A stretch of DNA of 64,000 nt from Sphingomonas chungangi (GTDB lineage: Bacteria > Pseudomonadota > Alphaproteobacteria > Sphingomonadales > Sphingomonadaceae). Location of the stretch: contig NZ_JACEIB010000025.1 of assembly GCF_013778325.1 (NCBI RefSeq), forward strand, positions 124,001 to 188,000, in the 5' to 3' direction. Position numbers and translations under genes: made by a program. Position 1 is the first letter of the stretch, and the number at the start of each line of letters is the position of its first letter. Below the pieces are notes generated by a model. That model was not told the origin of the DNA, did no database searches, and saw only the letters and a list, made by a program, of their open reading frames with translations. This document shows, one piece after another, positions 33,053-44,306 of this stretch.

Positions 33053-34164
33053 CAGCCTTCCGCGCCGACGATCTCGCGCAGCGCGCGGATGAGGCCCTTG
33101 GTCTGCTCCCCGGTGCCGACCGACATGCGCAGGCCGTGGCGCAGCCCCTGCCCCGGCAGCCAGCGCACGATGAAGCCCTTCTCCATCAGTGCGGTATAGG
33201 CTTCCTCGGCGGTCGTCCGGCCCTCGAACAGCACGAGCAGGAAGTTCGCCTTGGACGGCACCGCGCACAGGCCCGCATTGCCGAGCTTGCCGATCTCGTC
33301 CGCCATCCAGCCGAGCCATTTCTCGTTGTGGAGCCGGCTGGCCTCGACGAAGTCCTTGGCATGCAGGCTGGCGATCGCCGCCCGCTGACCGGCGGTCGTG
33401 ACGTTAAAGGGCGCGCGGATCTTGTGCATCGCCTGGATCACGTTGGCCGGGCCGTAGCCCCAGCCGATCCGCTCCGCCGCCAGCCCGAAGATCTTCGAGA
33501 AGGTGCGCGTCACCAGCACGTTGGGCACCGACTGCGCCAGCTCGAACGCACCGTCGTCATCCTCCGGCGAGAGATATTCGGCATAGGCCTGGTCGACCAC
33601 GAACAGGCAGTCGGCGGGCAGGCCCGCATGCAGCCGCAGCAGCTCGGATCGCGACAGGTAGGTGCCGGTCGGGTTGTTGGGATTGGCGATGAAGACGACG
33701 CGCGTCTTCTCGGTCACCGCCGCGAGCAGCGAATCGACGTCGGTGGCATAGCCGACATCCGGCGCCTCGACGGGTACCGCGCCCACCCGCCGCGCCGCGA
33801 TCGGATAGACCGAGAAACCGTAGCGGACGAACAGCACCTCGTCGCCCTGTCCCGCGAAGGCACCGGCCGCGAGGTGCAGCACCTCGTCCGATCCGGTGCC
33901 GTGGATCACCCGGCCCGCATCCAGCCCGTAATGCGCGGCGATCGCCTCGCGCAGCTCGGTCGCTCCCGCGTCGGGATAGCGATCGAGGCTCTGCGACGCC
34001 GCGACGAACGCCTCCCGCACCTCAGGCGCGGTGCCGAGCGGATTCTCGTTGGACGAGAGCTTGGCGGCCTTCAAGCCGCTATCGGTGGTCGAGCGGCCGG
34101 GCACGTAGGGCGCGATCGCCTCGATCCAGGGCTTAGGCCGAAGTTCGGAGCTGTGCTGGGTCAT
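33052..34164 (-). CDS. hisC: HisC: histidinol-phosphate (aromatic) aminotransferase
   Basis: 370 residues, class I/II PLP aminotransferase. Motifs: PGRSTTDSGLKAAKLSSNENPLG at the N-terminus (in pieces), ANPNNPTGTYLSR, VVDQAYAEYL, TRTFSKIFGLAAERIGWG with the PLP Lys, and the C-terminal RWLPGQGLRHGLRMSVGT. It converts imidazole-acetol phosphate to histidinol phosphate and, in this context beside tyrA, probably also serves tyrosine/phenylalanine synthesis. The ATG at 34164 (MTQHSSELRPKPW) is chosen; further upstream sequence is arginine-rich and non-conserved. Divergent from metX. Confidence 0.94.
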   Translation of the reverse strand: MTQHSSELRPKPWIEAIAPYVPGRSTTDSGLKAAKLSSNENPLGTAPEVREAFVAASQSLDRYPDAGATELREAIAAHYGLDAGRVIHGTGSDEVLHLAAGAFAGQGDEVLFVRYGFSVYPIAARRVGAVPVEAPDVGYATDVDSLLAAVTEKTRVVFIANPNNPTGTYLSRSELLRLHAGLPADCLFVVDQAYAEYLSPEDDDGAFELAQSVPNVLVTRTFSKIFGLAAERIGWGYGPANVIQAMHKIRAPFNVTTAGQRAAIASLHAKDFVEASRLHNEKWLGWMADEIGKLGNAGLCAVPSKANFLLVLFEGRTTAEEAYTALMEKGFIVRWLPGQGLRHGLRMSVGTGEQTKGLIRALREIVGAEG

Positions 34165-34298
34165 GGCCGCGCGCTGTAGCGGCGAACGGCGCGGGAGGGA
34201 ATGTCCGAGTCGCGGATCAATTGATGCAGTGCGCGGATCGCCGCACCGGCGTTGCCGGTTGACACGCGACATCGCCCACTCCTAGCGCTCGCCTCAGC

Positions 34299-35410
<1,112 letters not shown>

Positions 35411-35414
<4 letters not shown>

Positions 35415-36019
35415 ACGATCAGGCGCTCCTCGCTCTCCGCCCCGATTTGCGGATCATCGCGGACCATGTCGCGCCGGGCACGCGCGCGCTCGATATCGGC
35501 TGTGCCGACGGCGCGCTGATGGCGGCGCTCCGCGATCACGCGAGGGTGGATGCGCGGGGCATCGAGATCGATGCCGGCAACGTCGCCAGCGCGGTGGCGC
35601 GCGGGCTGTCGGTGGTGCAGGGCGACGCCGACGTCGATCTTGCCGGATACCCCTCCAACGCCTTCGACTACGCCATCCTCAGCCAGACCCTCCAGACGAC
35701 GCGCGCGCCCGACAAGGTGCTCGACGAGCTGTTGCGGATCGGGCGCCGGGCCTTTGTGTCCTTCCCCAACTTCGCCTATTGGCGGATGCGGTTGGCGCTG
35801 CTGTGGGGCGGGCGGATGCCGGTGACAAGCGCGCTAGCCGAGAGCTGGTACGAGACGCCCAACATCCACCACCTCACCATCGACGATTTTCGCGCCTTCC
35901 TGAAGGAGCGCGGCATCGTGACGGAGGGTGCGTGGTTCCTCAACGGCGACCGGCTGACCAGCGCATGGGCCGCCAACTTCCGCGCCGAGCATGCAGTGTT
36001 CCTGATCCGGCGGGGCTGA
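35411..36019 (+). CDS. metW: MetW: methionine biosynthesis methyltransferase-like protein
   Basis: 202 residues from the GTG at 35411, overlapping the metX stop (GTGA). SAM-binding motif [17 protein letters not shown], then [24 protein letters not shown] and [21 protein letters not shown], which define MetW. MetW associates with MetX and is needed for its activity in several proteobacteria; a methyl-transfer reaction has not been firmly shown. It ends 35 bases from the convergent pheT stop with a hairpin between. Confidence 0.94.
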
Positions 36020-36029
36020 ACTCAGAAGG

Positions 36030-36050
36030 CCCCTCCCTTCCAGGGAGGGG
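36030..36050. terminator. C-rich hairpin between convergent metW and pheT
   Basis: Arms 36030-36038 and 36042-36050 (CCCCTCCCT/AGGGAGGGG) form nine pairs with a three-base loop. No T-run on either side, so it may act as a weak bidirectional terminator or RNA-end stabiliser. It resembles the palindrome at 2263-2290. Confidence 0.55.
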
Positions 36051-36054
36051 AGAA

Positions 36055-38475
36055 TTACCCTCGTAGGTTAGCCCCCTGCTTGGCCGCCGCCGCGACGATC
36101 CTGTCGGCGATCGCCTTCAACGCGGCATCATCGAAGCTCTTGTCTGCCGGCTGGAGCATCACCTCGATCGCCAGCGACTTCTGCCCCTCGGGGACGCCCG
36201 CGCCCGTGAACACATCGAACAGCGAGACCTCGGTGATCGCCTGCTTGTCCGCGCCGGCAATGGCGCGGGTGAGCTTGTCAGCCGCGAGATCGGCGGGCAC
36301 GAGGAACGCGAAGTCACGCCGCACCGCCTGGAGCGCCGAGGGCATGTAGGCCGGGCGGGCGCGGCCGGCATCGCGCTTCGCCGGGATCGCATCGAGATAG
36401 ATTTCCGCCGCGACCATCGGCCCCTCGACGCCGAGCGCCTTCAGCGTCTCGGGGTGCAGCTCGCCGAAGGTGGCGAGGATCATCTTGGGGCCGAGGCCGA
36501 GCTGGCCCGAGCGCCCTGGATGCCAGGTCTCGCCGCCCGGCCCGATCAGCTGGAGCCGATTGACCGGCGCGCCCGCCGCCGCCAGCACCGCCAGCGCCTC
36601 GGCCTTGGCATCATAAGCGTCGGCAAGGCGCGCCTTGCCGGTGCGCCAGTCGCGCGCGGCGGCGTCGCCGGCGATCAGCACGGTCAGCGTCGGCCGCTCG
36701 GCATCGTTGAGATAGCGACGGCCGAGCTCGAACAGGCGAATCGCCTTCTCACCGCGATCACGGTTGCGCTGCGCGGCGCGAGCGAGGCCCGGCACCAGCG
36801 ACGGGCGCATCACCTTGAGATCTTCGGAGATCGGATTGGCGAGCGTCCAGTGGCCGCCGCCGAACGGCGCGGCCTCCTTCTCGGAGAGGAAGGACCATGT
36901 CACCGCCTCGGCGAAGCCGCGTGCGGCCGCCGCACGACGCGCCTTGCGCTCGACGCGCTGCTCGGGGCTGGCAGTCGGCTTCGCGACGCCCTCGGCGCGC
37001 GGCAGCGGGGTGGACGGCACCTTGTCCAGCCCCTCGATCCGCACGACTTCCTCGACCAGATCGGCGGTGCCGTCGATGTCGCGGCGCCACGTCGGGATCG
37101 TCACGGTGAAGTCGTCCGAGACGCCGAAACCGAGCCGTTCGAGGATCGCCTTCTGCCGGTCCGCCGGCACGTCGAAGCCGCCCAGCGCCAGCACACGCGC
37201 CGGATCGTAGGCGAGCGTCCGCTGCGCTACCGGCGGCTCCCCCGCGCGCGTGATCGCGCTCGCCGTGCCACCGCAATGATCGAGCACCAGCTTCGTCGCG
37301 ATGGCGAGGCCGTCGTCGAGGAAGGCCGGATCGACGCCACGCTCGAAGCGCTGGCGCGCGTCGCTGGTCAGCGCCAGCCTCTGGCCGGTCAGCGCGATAT
37401 GATCGGGATCGAAATAGGCGCATTCGATCAGCACGTCGGTGGTCGTCTCCGACACGCCCGAATGCTCGCCGCCCATGATGCCGCCGATATCGTGCACCAT
37501 CGCGTCGTCGGCGATGACGGTCATGGTCGAATCGAGCGTGTAGGTCTTGCCGTTGAGCGCGAGCACCTGCTCGCCGTCCTTCGCCTTCCGCGCCACCAGG
37601 GCACCGGACAGCTTCGCGCGGTCATAGACGTGCAGCGGGCGGCCGAGATCGACCGAGACGAAGTTGGTGATGTCGACCAGCACCGAGATCGGCTTCTGGC
37701 CAATCAGTTTTAGATAGCGGCTCATCCAGAGTGGCGTGTCGTGATTTGTTACGCCCGAAACGGCTTGCGCATAGAAGGCCGGGCATACTTCCGGATCATC
37801 CGTCCTGACATCCGGTGCAGGACTGTGTCCTTCGATCGGCTGGATAGATGTGAACCACTCAGCCGTGCCCTCGCCAGTTTCCCGGAACCAGCGATAGGCT
37901 TCCGCCAGCGGCTTCAACGTCCCCAGACCGAACGCCGCGAGATCGCGCGCGATGCCGCGCACGCCCATGCAGTCCTGCCGGTTGGGGGTGACGCTCACGT
38001 CGAACAGCGGATCGTCCAGCCCGGCATATTCGGCGTAGCTGGTGCCGACCGGCGCATCCGCGGGCAGCTCGACGATGCCGTCATGATCTTCGCCGAGCAG
38101 CAGCTCGCGGAACGAGCACATCATGCCGTTCGATTCGACACCCCGGATCGCCGCAACCTTGAGCGTCATGTCTGGCCCCGGCACCCACGTGCCCGGCGCG
38201 CCGAAGATGCCGACCAGCCCGGCGCGCGCGTTGGGGGCGCCGCAGACGACCTGCAGCGGCCCGTCGCCGGCATCCACCGACAGCACCTGCAGCTTGTCCG
38301 CCTGCGGATGCGGCGCCGCGGTAAGCACCTTTGCGATCTTGAAAGGCCGCAGCACATCGGCGGGGTTGGAGACGTCCTCCACCTCCAGCCCGATGCGGGT
38401 GAGCGCGTCGGCCACCGCAGCGGCGTCGGCGGTCGTGTCGAGATGCTCCTTGAGCCAACCCAGCGTGAACTTCAT
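36055..38475 (-). CDS. pheT: PheT: phenylalanyl-tRNA synthetase beta subunit
   Basis: 806 residues; beta chain of the alpha2-beta2 enzyme charging tRNA-Phe. Domain order is standard: EMAP-like tRNA-binding domain (about 39-150, with [12 protein letters not shown]), B3/4 editing domain ([18 protein letters not shown], with [18 protein letters not shown] and [13 protein letters not shown]), B5, catalytic-like core and the C-terminal ferredoxin-like anticodon-binding domain ([11 protein letters not shown]). The ATG overlaps the pheS stop by four bases. A moderately long segment after [21 protein letters not shown] (pieces) appears ordinary for the group. Nothing missing. Confidence 0.95.
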   Translation of the reverse strand: MKFTLGWLKEHLDTTADAAAVADALTRIGLEVEDVSNPADVLRPFKIAKVLTAAPHPQADKLQVLSVDAGDGPLQVVCGAPNARAGLVGIFGAPGTWVPGPDMTLKVAAIRGVESNGMMCSFRELLLGEDHDGIVELPADAPVGTSYAEYAGLDDPLFDVSVTPNRQDCMGVRGIARDLAAFGLGTLKPLAEAYRWFRETGEGTAEWFTSIQPIEGHSPAPDVRTDDPEVCPAFYAQAVSGVTNHDTPLWMSRYLKLIGQKPISVLVDITNFVSVDLGRPLHVYDRAKLSGALVARKAKDGEQVLALNGKTYTLDSTMTVIADDAMVHDIGGIMGGEHSGVSETTTDVLIECAYFDPDHIALTGQRLALTSDARQRFERGVDPAFLDDGLAIATKLVLDHCGGTASAITRAGEPPVAQRTLAYDPARVLALGGFDVPADRQKAILERLGFGVSDDFTVTIPTWRRDIDGTADLVEEVVRIEGLDKVPSTPLPRAEGVAKPTASPEQRVERKARRAAAARGFAEAVTWSFLSEKEAAPFGGGHWTLANPISEDLKVMRPSLVPGLARAAQRNRDRGEKAIRLFELGRRYLNDAERPTLTVLIAGDAAARDWRTGKARLADAYDAKAEALAVLAAAGAPVNRLQLIGPGGETWHPGRSGQLGLGPKMILATFGELHPETLKALGVEGPMVAAEIYLDAIPAKRDAGRARPAYMPSALQAVRRDFAFLVPADLAADKLTRAIAGADKQAITEVSLFDVFTGAGVPEGQKSLAIEVMLQPADKSFDDAALKAIADRIVAAAAKQGANLRG

Positions 38476-39560
38476 GCCCCCACTCCTCCGGACAAAGTGG
38501 GCACGTCGAGCGCCGAGAAACCGTAATGACGCAGCCAGCGCAGATCGCCGTCGAAGAAGGCGCGCAGATCGTCCATGCCGTATTTGAGCATCGCGAGGCG
38601 ATCGATCCCGCAGCCGAAGGCGAAGCCCTGCCACTCGTTCGGGTCCAGCCCGCAGGCGGCGATGACCTTGGGGTGGACCATGCCGGAGCCGAGGATTTCC
38701 ATCCACCCGTCCGGCTCGGCGCCGCCGATGGTGCGCTTGCCCTTCACCAGCGTGTAGCCGACATCGACCTCCATCGAGGGCTCGGTGAAGGGGAAGTAGC
38801 TCGGGCGAAGGCGCAGCACGATGTCGTCGCGCTCGAAATAGGCCTTCACGAAGGTCTCGAGCGTCCATTTCAGGTGGCCGAGCGTGATGCCGCGATCGAT
38901 CACCAAGCCCTCGACCTGATGAAACATCGGCGTGTGGGTGGCGTCGCTGTCGGAACGATAGGTACGGCCCGGCGCGATGATGCGAATCGGCGGCGGCGTC
39001 GTCACCATCGTGCGGATCTGCACCGGCGAGGTGTGGGTGCGGAGCAGCATCTTGCGGCCCTCACCGTCCGCGCGGTCGAAGTAGAAGGTGTCGTGCATCG
39101 CGCGGGCCGGATGGGTTTCCGGAATGTTGAGCGCGGTGAAATTGTGCCAGTCGTCCTCGATCTCCGGCCCCGTGGCGACCGCGAAGCCGAGATCGGCGAA
39201 GATCTCCGCCAGCTCGTCCATCACCTGGCTGACGGGGTGGACCGAGCCACCGCCGAGACCGGCGATCGGCAGCGACATGTCGAGCGTCTCGGAGGCCAGC
39301 TTGGCATTGAGGGATGCGCGATCCAGTTCGGCTTTCTTCGCAGCGATTGCATCGCTCACCTCGCCACGAACTCGGTTGATCCGAGCGCCGGTAGTCTGCC
39401 GCTCTTCCGGGCTCATGCCGCCGAGTGTCTTGAGAAGAAGCGTAATGCTTCCCTGTTTGCCGAGTGCAGCCACCCGAACCGAATCCCACGTCGCGATATC
39501 CGGCGCAGCCGTGTTGGCGGCCAAGATGTCCGTTTTCAGTTGGTCGATATCGGTGGTCAT
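38472..39560 (-). CDS. pheS: PheS: phenylalanyl-tRNA synthetase alpha subunit
   Basis: 362-residue catalytic subunit. The N-terminal coiled-coil (residues 1-90), class II motif 2 ([20 protein letters not shown]) and motif 3 ([18 protein letters not shown]) are intact, with [10 protein letters not shown] for phenylalanine and MgATP binding. It starts 115 bases downstream of rplT with a strong terminator in between, so it may be expressed separately from rpmI-rplT or by read-through/attenuation. Coupled to pheT. Confidence 0.95.
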   Translation of the reverse strand: MTTDIDQLKTDILAANTAAPDIATWDSVRVAALGKQGSITLLLKTLGGMSPEERQTTGARINRVRGEVSDAIAAKKAELDRASLNAKLASETLDMSLPIAGLGGGSVHPVSQVMDELAEIFADLGFAVATGPEIEDDWHNFTALNIPETHPARAMHDTFYFDRADGEGRKMLLRTHTSPVQIRTMVTTPPPIRIIAPGRTYRSDSDATHTPMFHQVEGLVIDRGITLGHLKWTLETFVKAYFERDDIVLRLRPSYFPFTEPSMEVDVGYTLVKGKRTIGGAEPDGWMEILGSGMVHPKVIAACGLDPNEWQGFAFGCGIDRLAMLKYGMDDLRAFFDGDLRWLRHYGFSALDVPTLSGGVGA

Positions 39561-39610
39561 GTCCGGTCCGGAGCAGGGAGTGTCGGCGTGCCCTTAGGAC
39601 AGGGCGGCCC

Positions 39611-39653
39611 CAAAAAGCAAAGGGCGCGGCGACCGTCCGGCCACCGCGCCCTT
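39611..39653 (-). terminator. Rho-independent terminator between rplT and pheS
   Basis: Arms 39620-39629 and 39644-39653 (AAGGGCGCGG/CCGCGCCCTT) form a perfect ten-pair stem with a 14-base loop. On the minus strand it is followed by TTGCTTTTTGG, a usable T-rich tail. It lies 23 bases after the rplT stop and 51 bases before pheS, so it ends the ribosomal-protein transcript and could attenuate pheST. Confidence 0.8.
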
Positions 39654-39675
39654 CGATAGGCTTCTGCGTTACGAC

Positions 39676-40053
39676 TTAAGCCGCGACGCGGGCACCCTCG
39701 GGCAGAGCCGCCTTGGCCTGCGCGATGATGGCGCTAAACGCGCCGCCCTCGTGCATCGCCATGTCGGCGAGGACCTTCCGGTCCAGCTCGACGCCGGCCA
39801 GCTTCAGGCCGTGCATGAACACGCCGTAGGTCAGGCCTTCGGCGCGCACCGCCGCGTTGATACGCTGGATCCAGAGCGCGCGGAACGAGCGCTTCTTCAC
39901 CTTGCGGTCGCGATAGGCGTACTGGCCGGCCTTCTCGACGGCCTGGCGGGCGATACGGATCGTGTTCTTGCGACGGCCGCGATAGCCCTTCGCCTGATCG
40001 AGAATCCGGGTGTGCTTGGCGCGGGTCGTAGTACCCCGCTTCACGCGTGCCAT
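39676..40053 (-). CDS. rplT: Ribosomal protein L20
   Basis: 125 residues, a basic large-subunit assembly protein. The N-terminal extension [48 protein letters not shown] (pieces) and the C-terminal RNA-binding domain are typical; the tail is a few residues longer than in E. coli. L20 normally represses its own operon by binding mRNA upstream of rpmI. It lies 13 bases after rpmI. infC is not adjacent. Confidence 0.98.
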   Translation of the reverse strand: MARVKRGTTTRAKHTRILDQAKGYRGRRKNTIRIARQAVEKAGQYAYRDRKVKKRSFRALWIQRINAAVRAEGLTYGVFMHGLKLAGVELDRKVLADMAMHEGGAFSAIIAQAKAALPEGARVAA

Positions 40054-40066
40054 GTGTCAGTACTCC

Positions 40067-40270
40067 TCAGTTCAGACCGTAAGGCGCCCAGAGCTTCACG
40101 CGGGCCGTATCGGCCTCGGCGAGCACGGTGGTGCCGCGGTTGGTGCGGATGTACTTGGCATTGTGCGAAATCAGGCGGTGGCGCTTGCCGGCCACGCCAT
40201 GCTTCACCTTGCCGGTGGCGGTGAGCTTGAAGCGCTTCTTCACGCCGCTCTTGGTCTTCAGCTTGGGCAT
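40067..40270 (-). CDS. rpmI: Ribosomal protein L35
   Basis: 67 residues, very basic: [35 protein letters not shown] and the C-terminal [11 protein letters not shown] strong AAGGAG ribosome-binding site precedes the ATG by six bases, but part of it pairs in a small hairpin. Its own promoter lies at 40350-40378 rather than following infC. Confidence 0.97.
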   Translation of the reverse strand: MPKLKTKSGVKKRFKLTATGKVKHGVAGKRHRLISHNAKYIRTNRGTTVLAEADTARVKLWAPYGLN

Positions 40271-40273
40271 TTT

Positions 40274-40302
40274 CGACTCCTTATGATGTCGATTGCGAGT
40301 CG
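40274..40302 (-). promoter_or_regulatory. Hairpin overlapping the rpmI ribosome-binding site
   Basis: Arms 40274-40279 and 40297-40302 (CGACTC/GAGTCG) pair perfectly around a 17-base loop. The 3' strand on the transcript includes GAG of the AAGGAG site (40282-40277), so the fold would reduce rpmI translation. Position fits a feedback element for L20, but no L20-binding consensus was tested. Confidence 0.4.
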
Positions 40303-40349
40303 GCCACGGCAGCCCTTTTAGCCGGACGACCCCTCGATCGAAGCGGGCG

Positions 40350-40378
40350 CCTATAGGCAGAAAGCCGGTTGCACGCAA
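40350..40378 (-). promoter_or_regulatory. Sigma-70-type promoter of rpmI-rplT
   Basis: On the minus strand TTGCGT (40378-40373), 17-base spacer, TATAGG (40355-40350). Transcription would start around 40343, giving a leader of about 73 bases with the RBS hairpin. Confidence 0.65.
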
Positions 40379-40387
40379 GAATCGAAA

Positions 40388-40413
40388 GGAACCGCGCCGT
40401 GATTCCGGCCGTT
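40388..40413 (+). promoter_or_regulatory. EcfG (general stress) promoter of the AsmA-family gene
   Basis: GGAAC at 40388-40392, exactly 17 bases, CGTT at 40410-40413: a perfect match to the alphaproteobacterial EcfG consensus GGAAC-N16/17-CGTT. The expected start is about 40421-40424, just before the ATG at 40430. The element is nearly palindromic (the minus strand reads GGAAC-N17-GGTT). Confidence 0.7.
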
Positions 40414-40429
40414 CCGTCGAATCGTGAAC

Positions 40430-42568
40430 ATGGAGCAACCCGTCTCGACCGATCCGGTCGCACCCGCCCCGCCGCCCCCTCCGGCGGAAAGGCGGCGGAT
40501 TCGCTGGGGCGCTCCGATCGGCATTGGGCTGTCGATCCTGGCGATCCTCGTCGGCCTGATCGTGCTGGCCTGGGCGATCCTGTTCGTCACCAAGGGACGC
40601 TTTCTGAAGGCGCGGTTCGAGAGCATCGCCTCCAGTCTGTCCGAGCGCCAGGTGAAGGTGGCGGGTGAATTCCAGCTCTATTTCGATCCGATCAATGTGA
40701 AGTTCGTGGCGGACGGGCTGTCCGTCTCCAACCCGAGCTGGGCATCCAAGCCCAACTTCCTGACCGCCGATCATATCGACACGCGCATATCCACGATCCG
40801 GCTGATCTTCGGCGCCAGGCACGCCCGCTGGCTGAACCTGAACAATGGAGCGATCGATACCGAGTGGGACAAGACCCACACGCACAATACCTGGACCTTC
40901 GGCGATCCGAACAAGAAGGGCGAACCCCTCCAGATGCCGGTGATCGAGCGCGCGGCCGTGACCGGCACGACGCTGCGCTATCGCGATCCGGTGATGGGCA
41001 TAGCGACCGATCAACGCTTCGGCGACGTGGACGCGACCGGACGGCACATCGACAACGCGATCAGCTTCGCCGGCGCCGGCACCTACAAGGGCCATGGCTT
41101 CACCAACAGCGGCGCACTGCTATCCCCGAATACCACGGTCACGATGGGCCGCACGCAGCTCAGGCTTCACGCAGATTTCGCGCACACACATCTGGATGCT
41201 GCGGCGCTGCTTCCGGCGCTGACCAGCATCGAGGGCGCGAAGGCCGACGTCTCGGTACGCGGCTCGAACGTCCGCCTGCTGTTCGATCCGTTCAAGATCG
41301 TCGTGCCCGACACCCGCGCCTATCATCTGCGCTCGCACGTCGAGAAGGTAGCCGGAGAGTATCGCTTCACCCGGCTGGCAGGCGTGTTCGGCGACAGCGA
41401 CATCGCCGGCAGCATGACCATCTCCCTGCCGAACGACCGCCCGACGCTGAAGGCCGATCTCGCCTCCGACAAGGTCGACATCATCGATATCGGGCCGATG
41501 GTCGGCTATGATCCGAACAAGCTGGCGACGGTCGGCGCCACCGCCGCCGCGAGCACGCAGAGCAAGACCGACCACCCGCGGATCCTGCCCGACGCGCCGC
41601 TGCGTGCGGAAGCGCTCAAAACGTTCGATGCGCACGTGAATTACAAGGTACGGGTGATCCGCGCGCCGCATGTGCCGGTATCCAACGTCGCGCTGACGCT
41701 CGATCTCGATCACAACCTGCTCAAGCTCTCGCCGGTTACGATGGATGTCTCGGGCGGCAAGCTGGATGCGGACATCGCACTCAACGCCCGCGATCCGCGC
41801 GTGATCACCGATTACGACATCCGCCTCTCGCCCACCCCGATGGGCCGCCTGCTCGCCGGCTGGGGCGTCGACGAATCGGGCACCACCGGCACGATCGCGG
41901 CGCGGGTGAAGATGCACGGCATCGGCGATTCGGTGCGCAAGTCGCTGGCCACCTCGGATGGCCGCATCGCGATCATGATCCCGGCCGGCGACTTCTGGAC
42001 GCGCAATGTCCAGCTCGCGGAATTCGACGTCGGCGTGTTCGTCCAGCGCCTGCTCCAGAAGAAGCTCAAGAAGCCGGTCCACATCAATTGCGGCCTGATC
42101 GCCTTCACCGTGAAGGACGGCATCGCCGCCGCCGATCCGATCCTGATAGACACCGACGCCAACGTGATGGCGGCCAAGGGCGGGTTCAGCTTCAAGGACG
42201 AGTCCATGAACATCCAGTTCAGGGCCGACGCCAAGAAATTCTCGGTCTTCTCCGGCCAGTCGCCGGTCAATATCGGCGGTTATTTCGCCCAGCCGAAACT
42301 CGGCATCATCACGCCGCAGCTGGTCGGCCGCGCGGGTGCTGCGGTGGCGCTGGGTGTGTTCGGGACGCCGATCGCCTCGGTGCTGGCCTTCGTCGATCCG
42401 GGCGACGCCAAGAGCGCGGCGTGCGGCCCGGTGCTGGCGGCGGCGCCGGCCTCCGCTCAGCACACCACCAAGGGCAAGCCGATCAAGCTGCTCGGCACGA
42501 AGGGCAAGAACAGCGAGCAGGCTGCCCAGCCGAAGCCCGAGAAGAAGAAAGTATTGGGAATCTTCTGA
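40430..42568 (+). CDS. AsmA-family envelope protein
   Basis: 712 residues: a Pro-rich cytoplasmic start ([15 protein letters not shown]), one membrane helix (about residues 35-57) and a large periplasmic domain of repeated beta segments typical of AsmA/TamB-like proteins ([62 protein letters not shown] in pieces; [20 protein letters not shown] near the end). The C-terminal tail is Lys-rich ([15 protein letters not shown]). AsmA-like proteins are thought to help lipid transport or outer-membrane protein insertion. The ATG at 40430 is used; a GTG two codons earlier is possible. It has a perfect stress-sigma promoter close upstream. Confidence 0.88.
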   Translation: MEQPVSTDPVAPAPPPPPAERRRIRWGAPIGIGLSILAILVGLIVLAWAILFVTKGRFLKARFESIASSLSERQVKVAGEFQLYFDPINVKFVADGLSVSNPSWASKPNFLTADHIDTRISTIRLIFGARHARWLNLNNGAIDTEWDKTHTHNTWTFGDPNKKGEPLQMPVIERAAVTGTTLRYRDPVMGIATDQRFGDVDATGRHIDNAISFAGAGTYKGHGFTNSGALLSPNTTVTMGRTQLRLHADFAHTHLDAAALLPALTSIEGAKADVSVRGSNVRLLFDPFKIVVPDTRAYHLRSHVEKVAGEYRFTRLAGVFGDSDIAGSMTISLPNDRPTLKADLASDKVDIIDIGPMVGYDPNKLATVGATAAASTQSKTDHPRILPDAPLRAEALKTFDAHVNYKVRVIRAPHVPVSNVALTLDLDHNLLKLSPVTMDVSGGKLDADIALNARDPRVITDYDIRLSPTPMGRLLAGWGVDESGTTGTIAARVKMHGIGDSVRKSLATSDGRIAIMIPAGDFWTRNVQLAEFDVGVFVQRLLQKKLKKPVHINCGLIAFTVKDGIAAADPILIDTDANVMAAKGGFSFKDESMNIQFRADAKKFSVFSGQSPVNIGGYFAQPKLGIITPQLVGRAGAAVALGVFGTPIASVLAFVDPGDAKSAACGPVLAAAPASAQHTTKGKPIKLLGTKGKNSEQAAQPKPEKKKVLGIF

Positions 42569-42573
42569 GCGGA

Positions 42574-43341
42574 TCAGCCGCCCAGCACCTCCAGGATCGG
42601 CTCCATCAGCTGCGCGTCGCCCACCGCGATCACGCGACCGTCGCTGCCGTGATCGAGCGGGCGGCCGGCCCAGTCGCGCATCAGACCCCCGGCGCCCTCG
42701 ACGATCGGCACCAGCGCGGCGAAGTCGTAGATCTTGAGGCCGGCCTCGATCACCGCGTCGAGCTGGCCGAGCGCGAGCTGGCCGTAATTGTAGCAATCCC
42801 CGCCCCAGATCGAATCGCGCGCCGCGTCGGTCACGCGGGTGTAGGCGGCGAACTGCTCCGGCGTGAAATATTTGGGACCGGTGGTCGCGACATGGGCGTG
42901 GCCCAGCATGGCGCATTCGCGCGTGCCGGCCACACTGTCGTTGAAGCGGGTGCGGCGCCCCGCCACCCCCAGCCAGCGCTCGCCGAGGATCGGCTGGTTG
43001 AGCACGCCCAGCACCGGCTTCCCCGCCTCCAGCAGCGCGATCAGCGTGCCGAAGATCGGCCGCCCGGTGACGAAGGAGCGGGTGCCGTCGATCGGATCGA
43101 GCACCCAGACGCGCTCTGCATCGTCGCGCTCGCGGCCATATTCCTCGCCGACGATGCCATCCTGCGGTCGCTCGGCATCGAGGATCGCGCGCATCGCCGC
43201 CTCGGCGCCGCGATCGGCCTCGGTGACGGGCGAGGCGTCGGCCTTGTCCTCGCGCGTGAAGGCGGCGCGAAAATAGGGGCGGATCGCCTCCCCCGCCGCA
43301 TCGGCGAGACGGTGGGCGAGCTGGATATCGTCCTCGGTCAT
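42574..43341 (-). CDS. hisN: HisN-type histidinol-phosphatase (inositol monophosphatase family)
   Basis: 255 residues. IMPase metal motifs: GEEYGRERDDAERVWVLDPIDGTRSFVTGRP (given in pieces: GEEYG, VWVLDPIDGTRSF), GVLNQPILGERWLG and the C-terminal WGGDCYNYGQLALGQLDAVIE with YDFAALVPIVEGAGG. This pattern matches the alphaproteobacterial HisN that dephosphorylates histidinol phosphate, the penultimate step of histidine synthesis. Related inositol or fructose bisphosphatases are the alternatives. Its stop is six bases from the convergent AsmA stop; divergent from an AraC-type gene. Confidence 0.88.
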   Translation of the reverse strand: MTEDDIQLAHRLADAAGEAIRPYFRAAFTREDKADASPVTEADRGAEAAMRAILDAERPQDGIVGEEYGRERDDAERVWVLDPIDGTRSFVTGRPIFGTLIALLEAGKPVLGVLNQPILGERWLGVAGRRTRFNDSVAGTRECAMLGHAHVATTGPKYFTPEQFAAYTRVTDAARDSIWGGDCYNYGQLALGQLDAVIEAGLKIYDFAALVPIVEGAGGLMRDWAGRPLDHGSDGRVIAVGDAQLMEPILEVLGG

Positions 43342-43389
43342 GGCCGTGCCGTAGCGAAAGCCGAGGGGTTGGGGTAGTCTGGCGACGCC

Positions 43390-44241
43390 ATGGAGGATCG
43401 CCGCCCCCGGTTCGAGCTCGAGCATGACGACGGGCTCAACGCCTGGTCGGTGGCGGAATATGCTGCTGGCCCGGCGCTCAAGGGCCTCGTCCACCATTAT
43501 ACCGATTATTGGGAGCGCACCGGCGGCTTCTCGACGCGACGCGAATTGCCGATCGCGGACGGGGTGATGATCTTCAATCTCGCCGATCCGCTGGAGATCG
43601 TCGGCGGCGACGGGCGGACGATCCGGCTCGGCGCGGGCGAGGCGTTCGTCGCCGGCACGCACCTGCGGCCAGCGCTCTCGCGCTCGACGGGGGAGCAGGC
43701 CGGCATCCACATCTTCCTGCCGATCGAAAGCGTGCGCCGCCTGATCGGCGTGCCGCTTGGTCAGATGACCGATCAGGTGGTGGCGCTCGACGACCTGCTC
43801 GGGCCTCGGGCGCGCCGGCTGGGCGAGCGGCTGGTGCAGGCGCCCCGCGCCCATCGGGCGGCTCTGCTCGATAGCGTGCTCCAGCGACGGCTCGCCGAAA
43901 CGGAGGCATGCGCCGCTCAGGCCCACGCACTTCGCCTGCTCCGCACTCGCCCCGATCTCGACATCATGGGCATCGCGCGCGACATCGGCTGGAGCCGCAA
44001 GCACCTCGCCGATCGGGTGCGCGATGCGGTGGGCATCGGTCCGCGCAGCTTCCGCCGGCTACTCCGCTTCCACCGCCTCACCAAGGCGATCGGGGATACG
44101 CCCGACTGGGCCGGCCTCGCCGCCGAGACCGGATATTACGACCAGTCCCACCTGATTCGCGAGTTCCGCGAGTTCGCCGGCATGACGCCGTCCGACTATC
44201 TCGCCCGCTCGATGCCGGGCGGAGGGCTGATCGAAGGCTGA
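43390..44241 (+). CDS. AraC-family transcriptional regulator
   Basis: 283 residues. The C-terminal 100 residues carry two helix-turn-helix motifs (DIMGIARDIGWSRKHLADRVRDAVG and WAGLAAETGYYDQSHLIREFREFAG, in pieces) with the closing GMTPSDYLA. The N-terminal part is a cupin-like sensor (GVMIFNLADPLEIVGGDG, GTHLRPALS). It is followed on the same strand, after 65 bases, by a VOC/glyoxalase-fold gene, a frequent partner of this AraC type, so the VOC gene may be a target or share the transcript. Confidence 0.92.
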   Translation: MEDRRPRFELEHDDGLNAWSVAEYAAGPALKGLVHHYTDYWERTGGFSTRRELPIADGVMIFNLADPLEIVGGDGRTIRLGAGEAFVAGTHLRPALSRSTGEQAGIHIFLPIESVRRLIGVPLGQMTDQVVALDDLLGPRARRLGERLVQAPRAHRAALLDSVLQRRLAETEACAAQAHALRLLRTRPDLDIMGIARDIGWSRKHLADRVRDAVGIGPRSFRRLLRFHRLTKAIGDTPDWAGLAAETGYYDQSHLIREFREFAGMTPSDYLARSMPGGGLIEG

Positions 44242-44306
44242 GGTACGTTCCGTCCAATACGCCGCCCAGCGATTCGGCTAGGACGAACGCGAAGGAGATT
44301 CACGCG

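Noticed and set aside
34165-34298. A SAM-type riboswitch before metX
   Set aside because: None of the conserved SAM-II or SAH elements I know is visible; only a TTGACA hexamer stands out.
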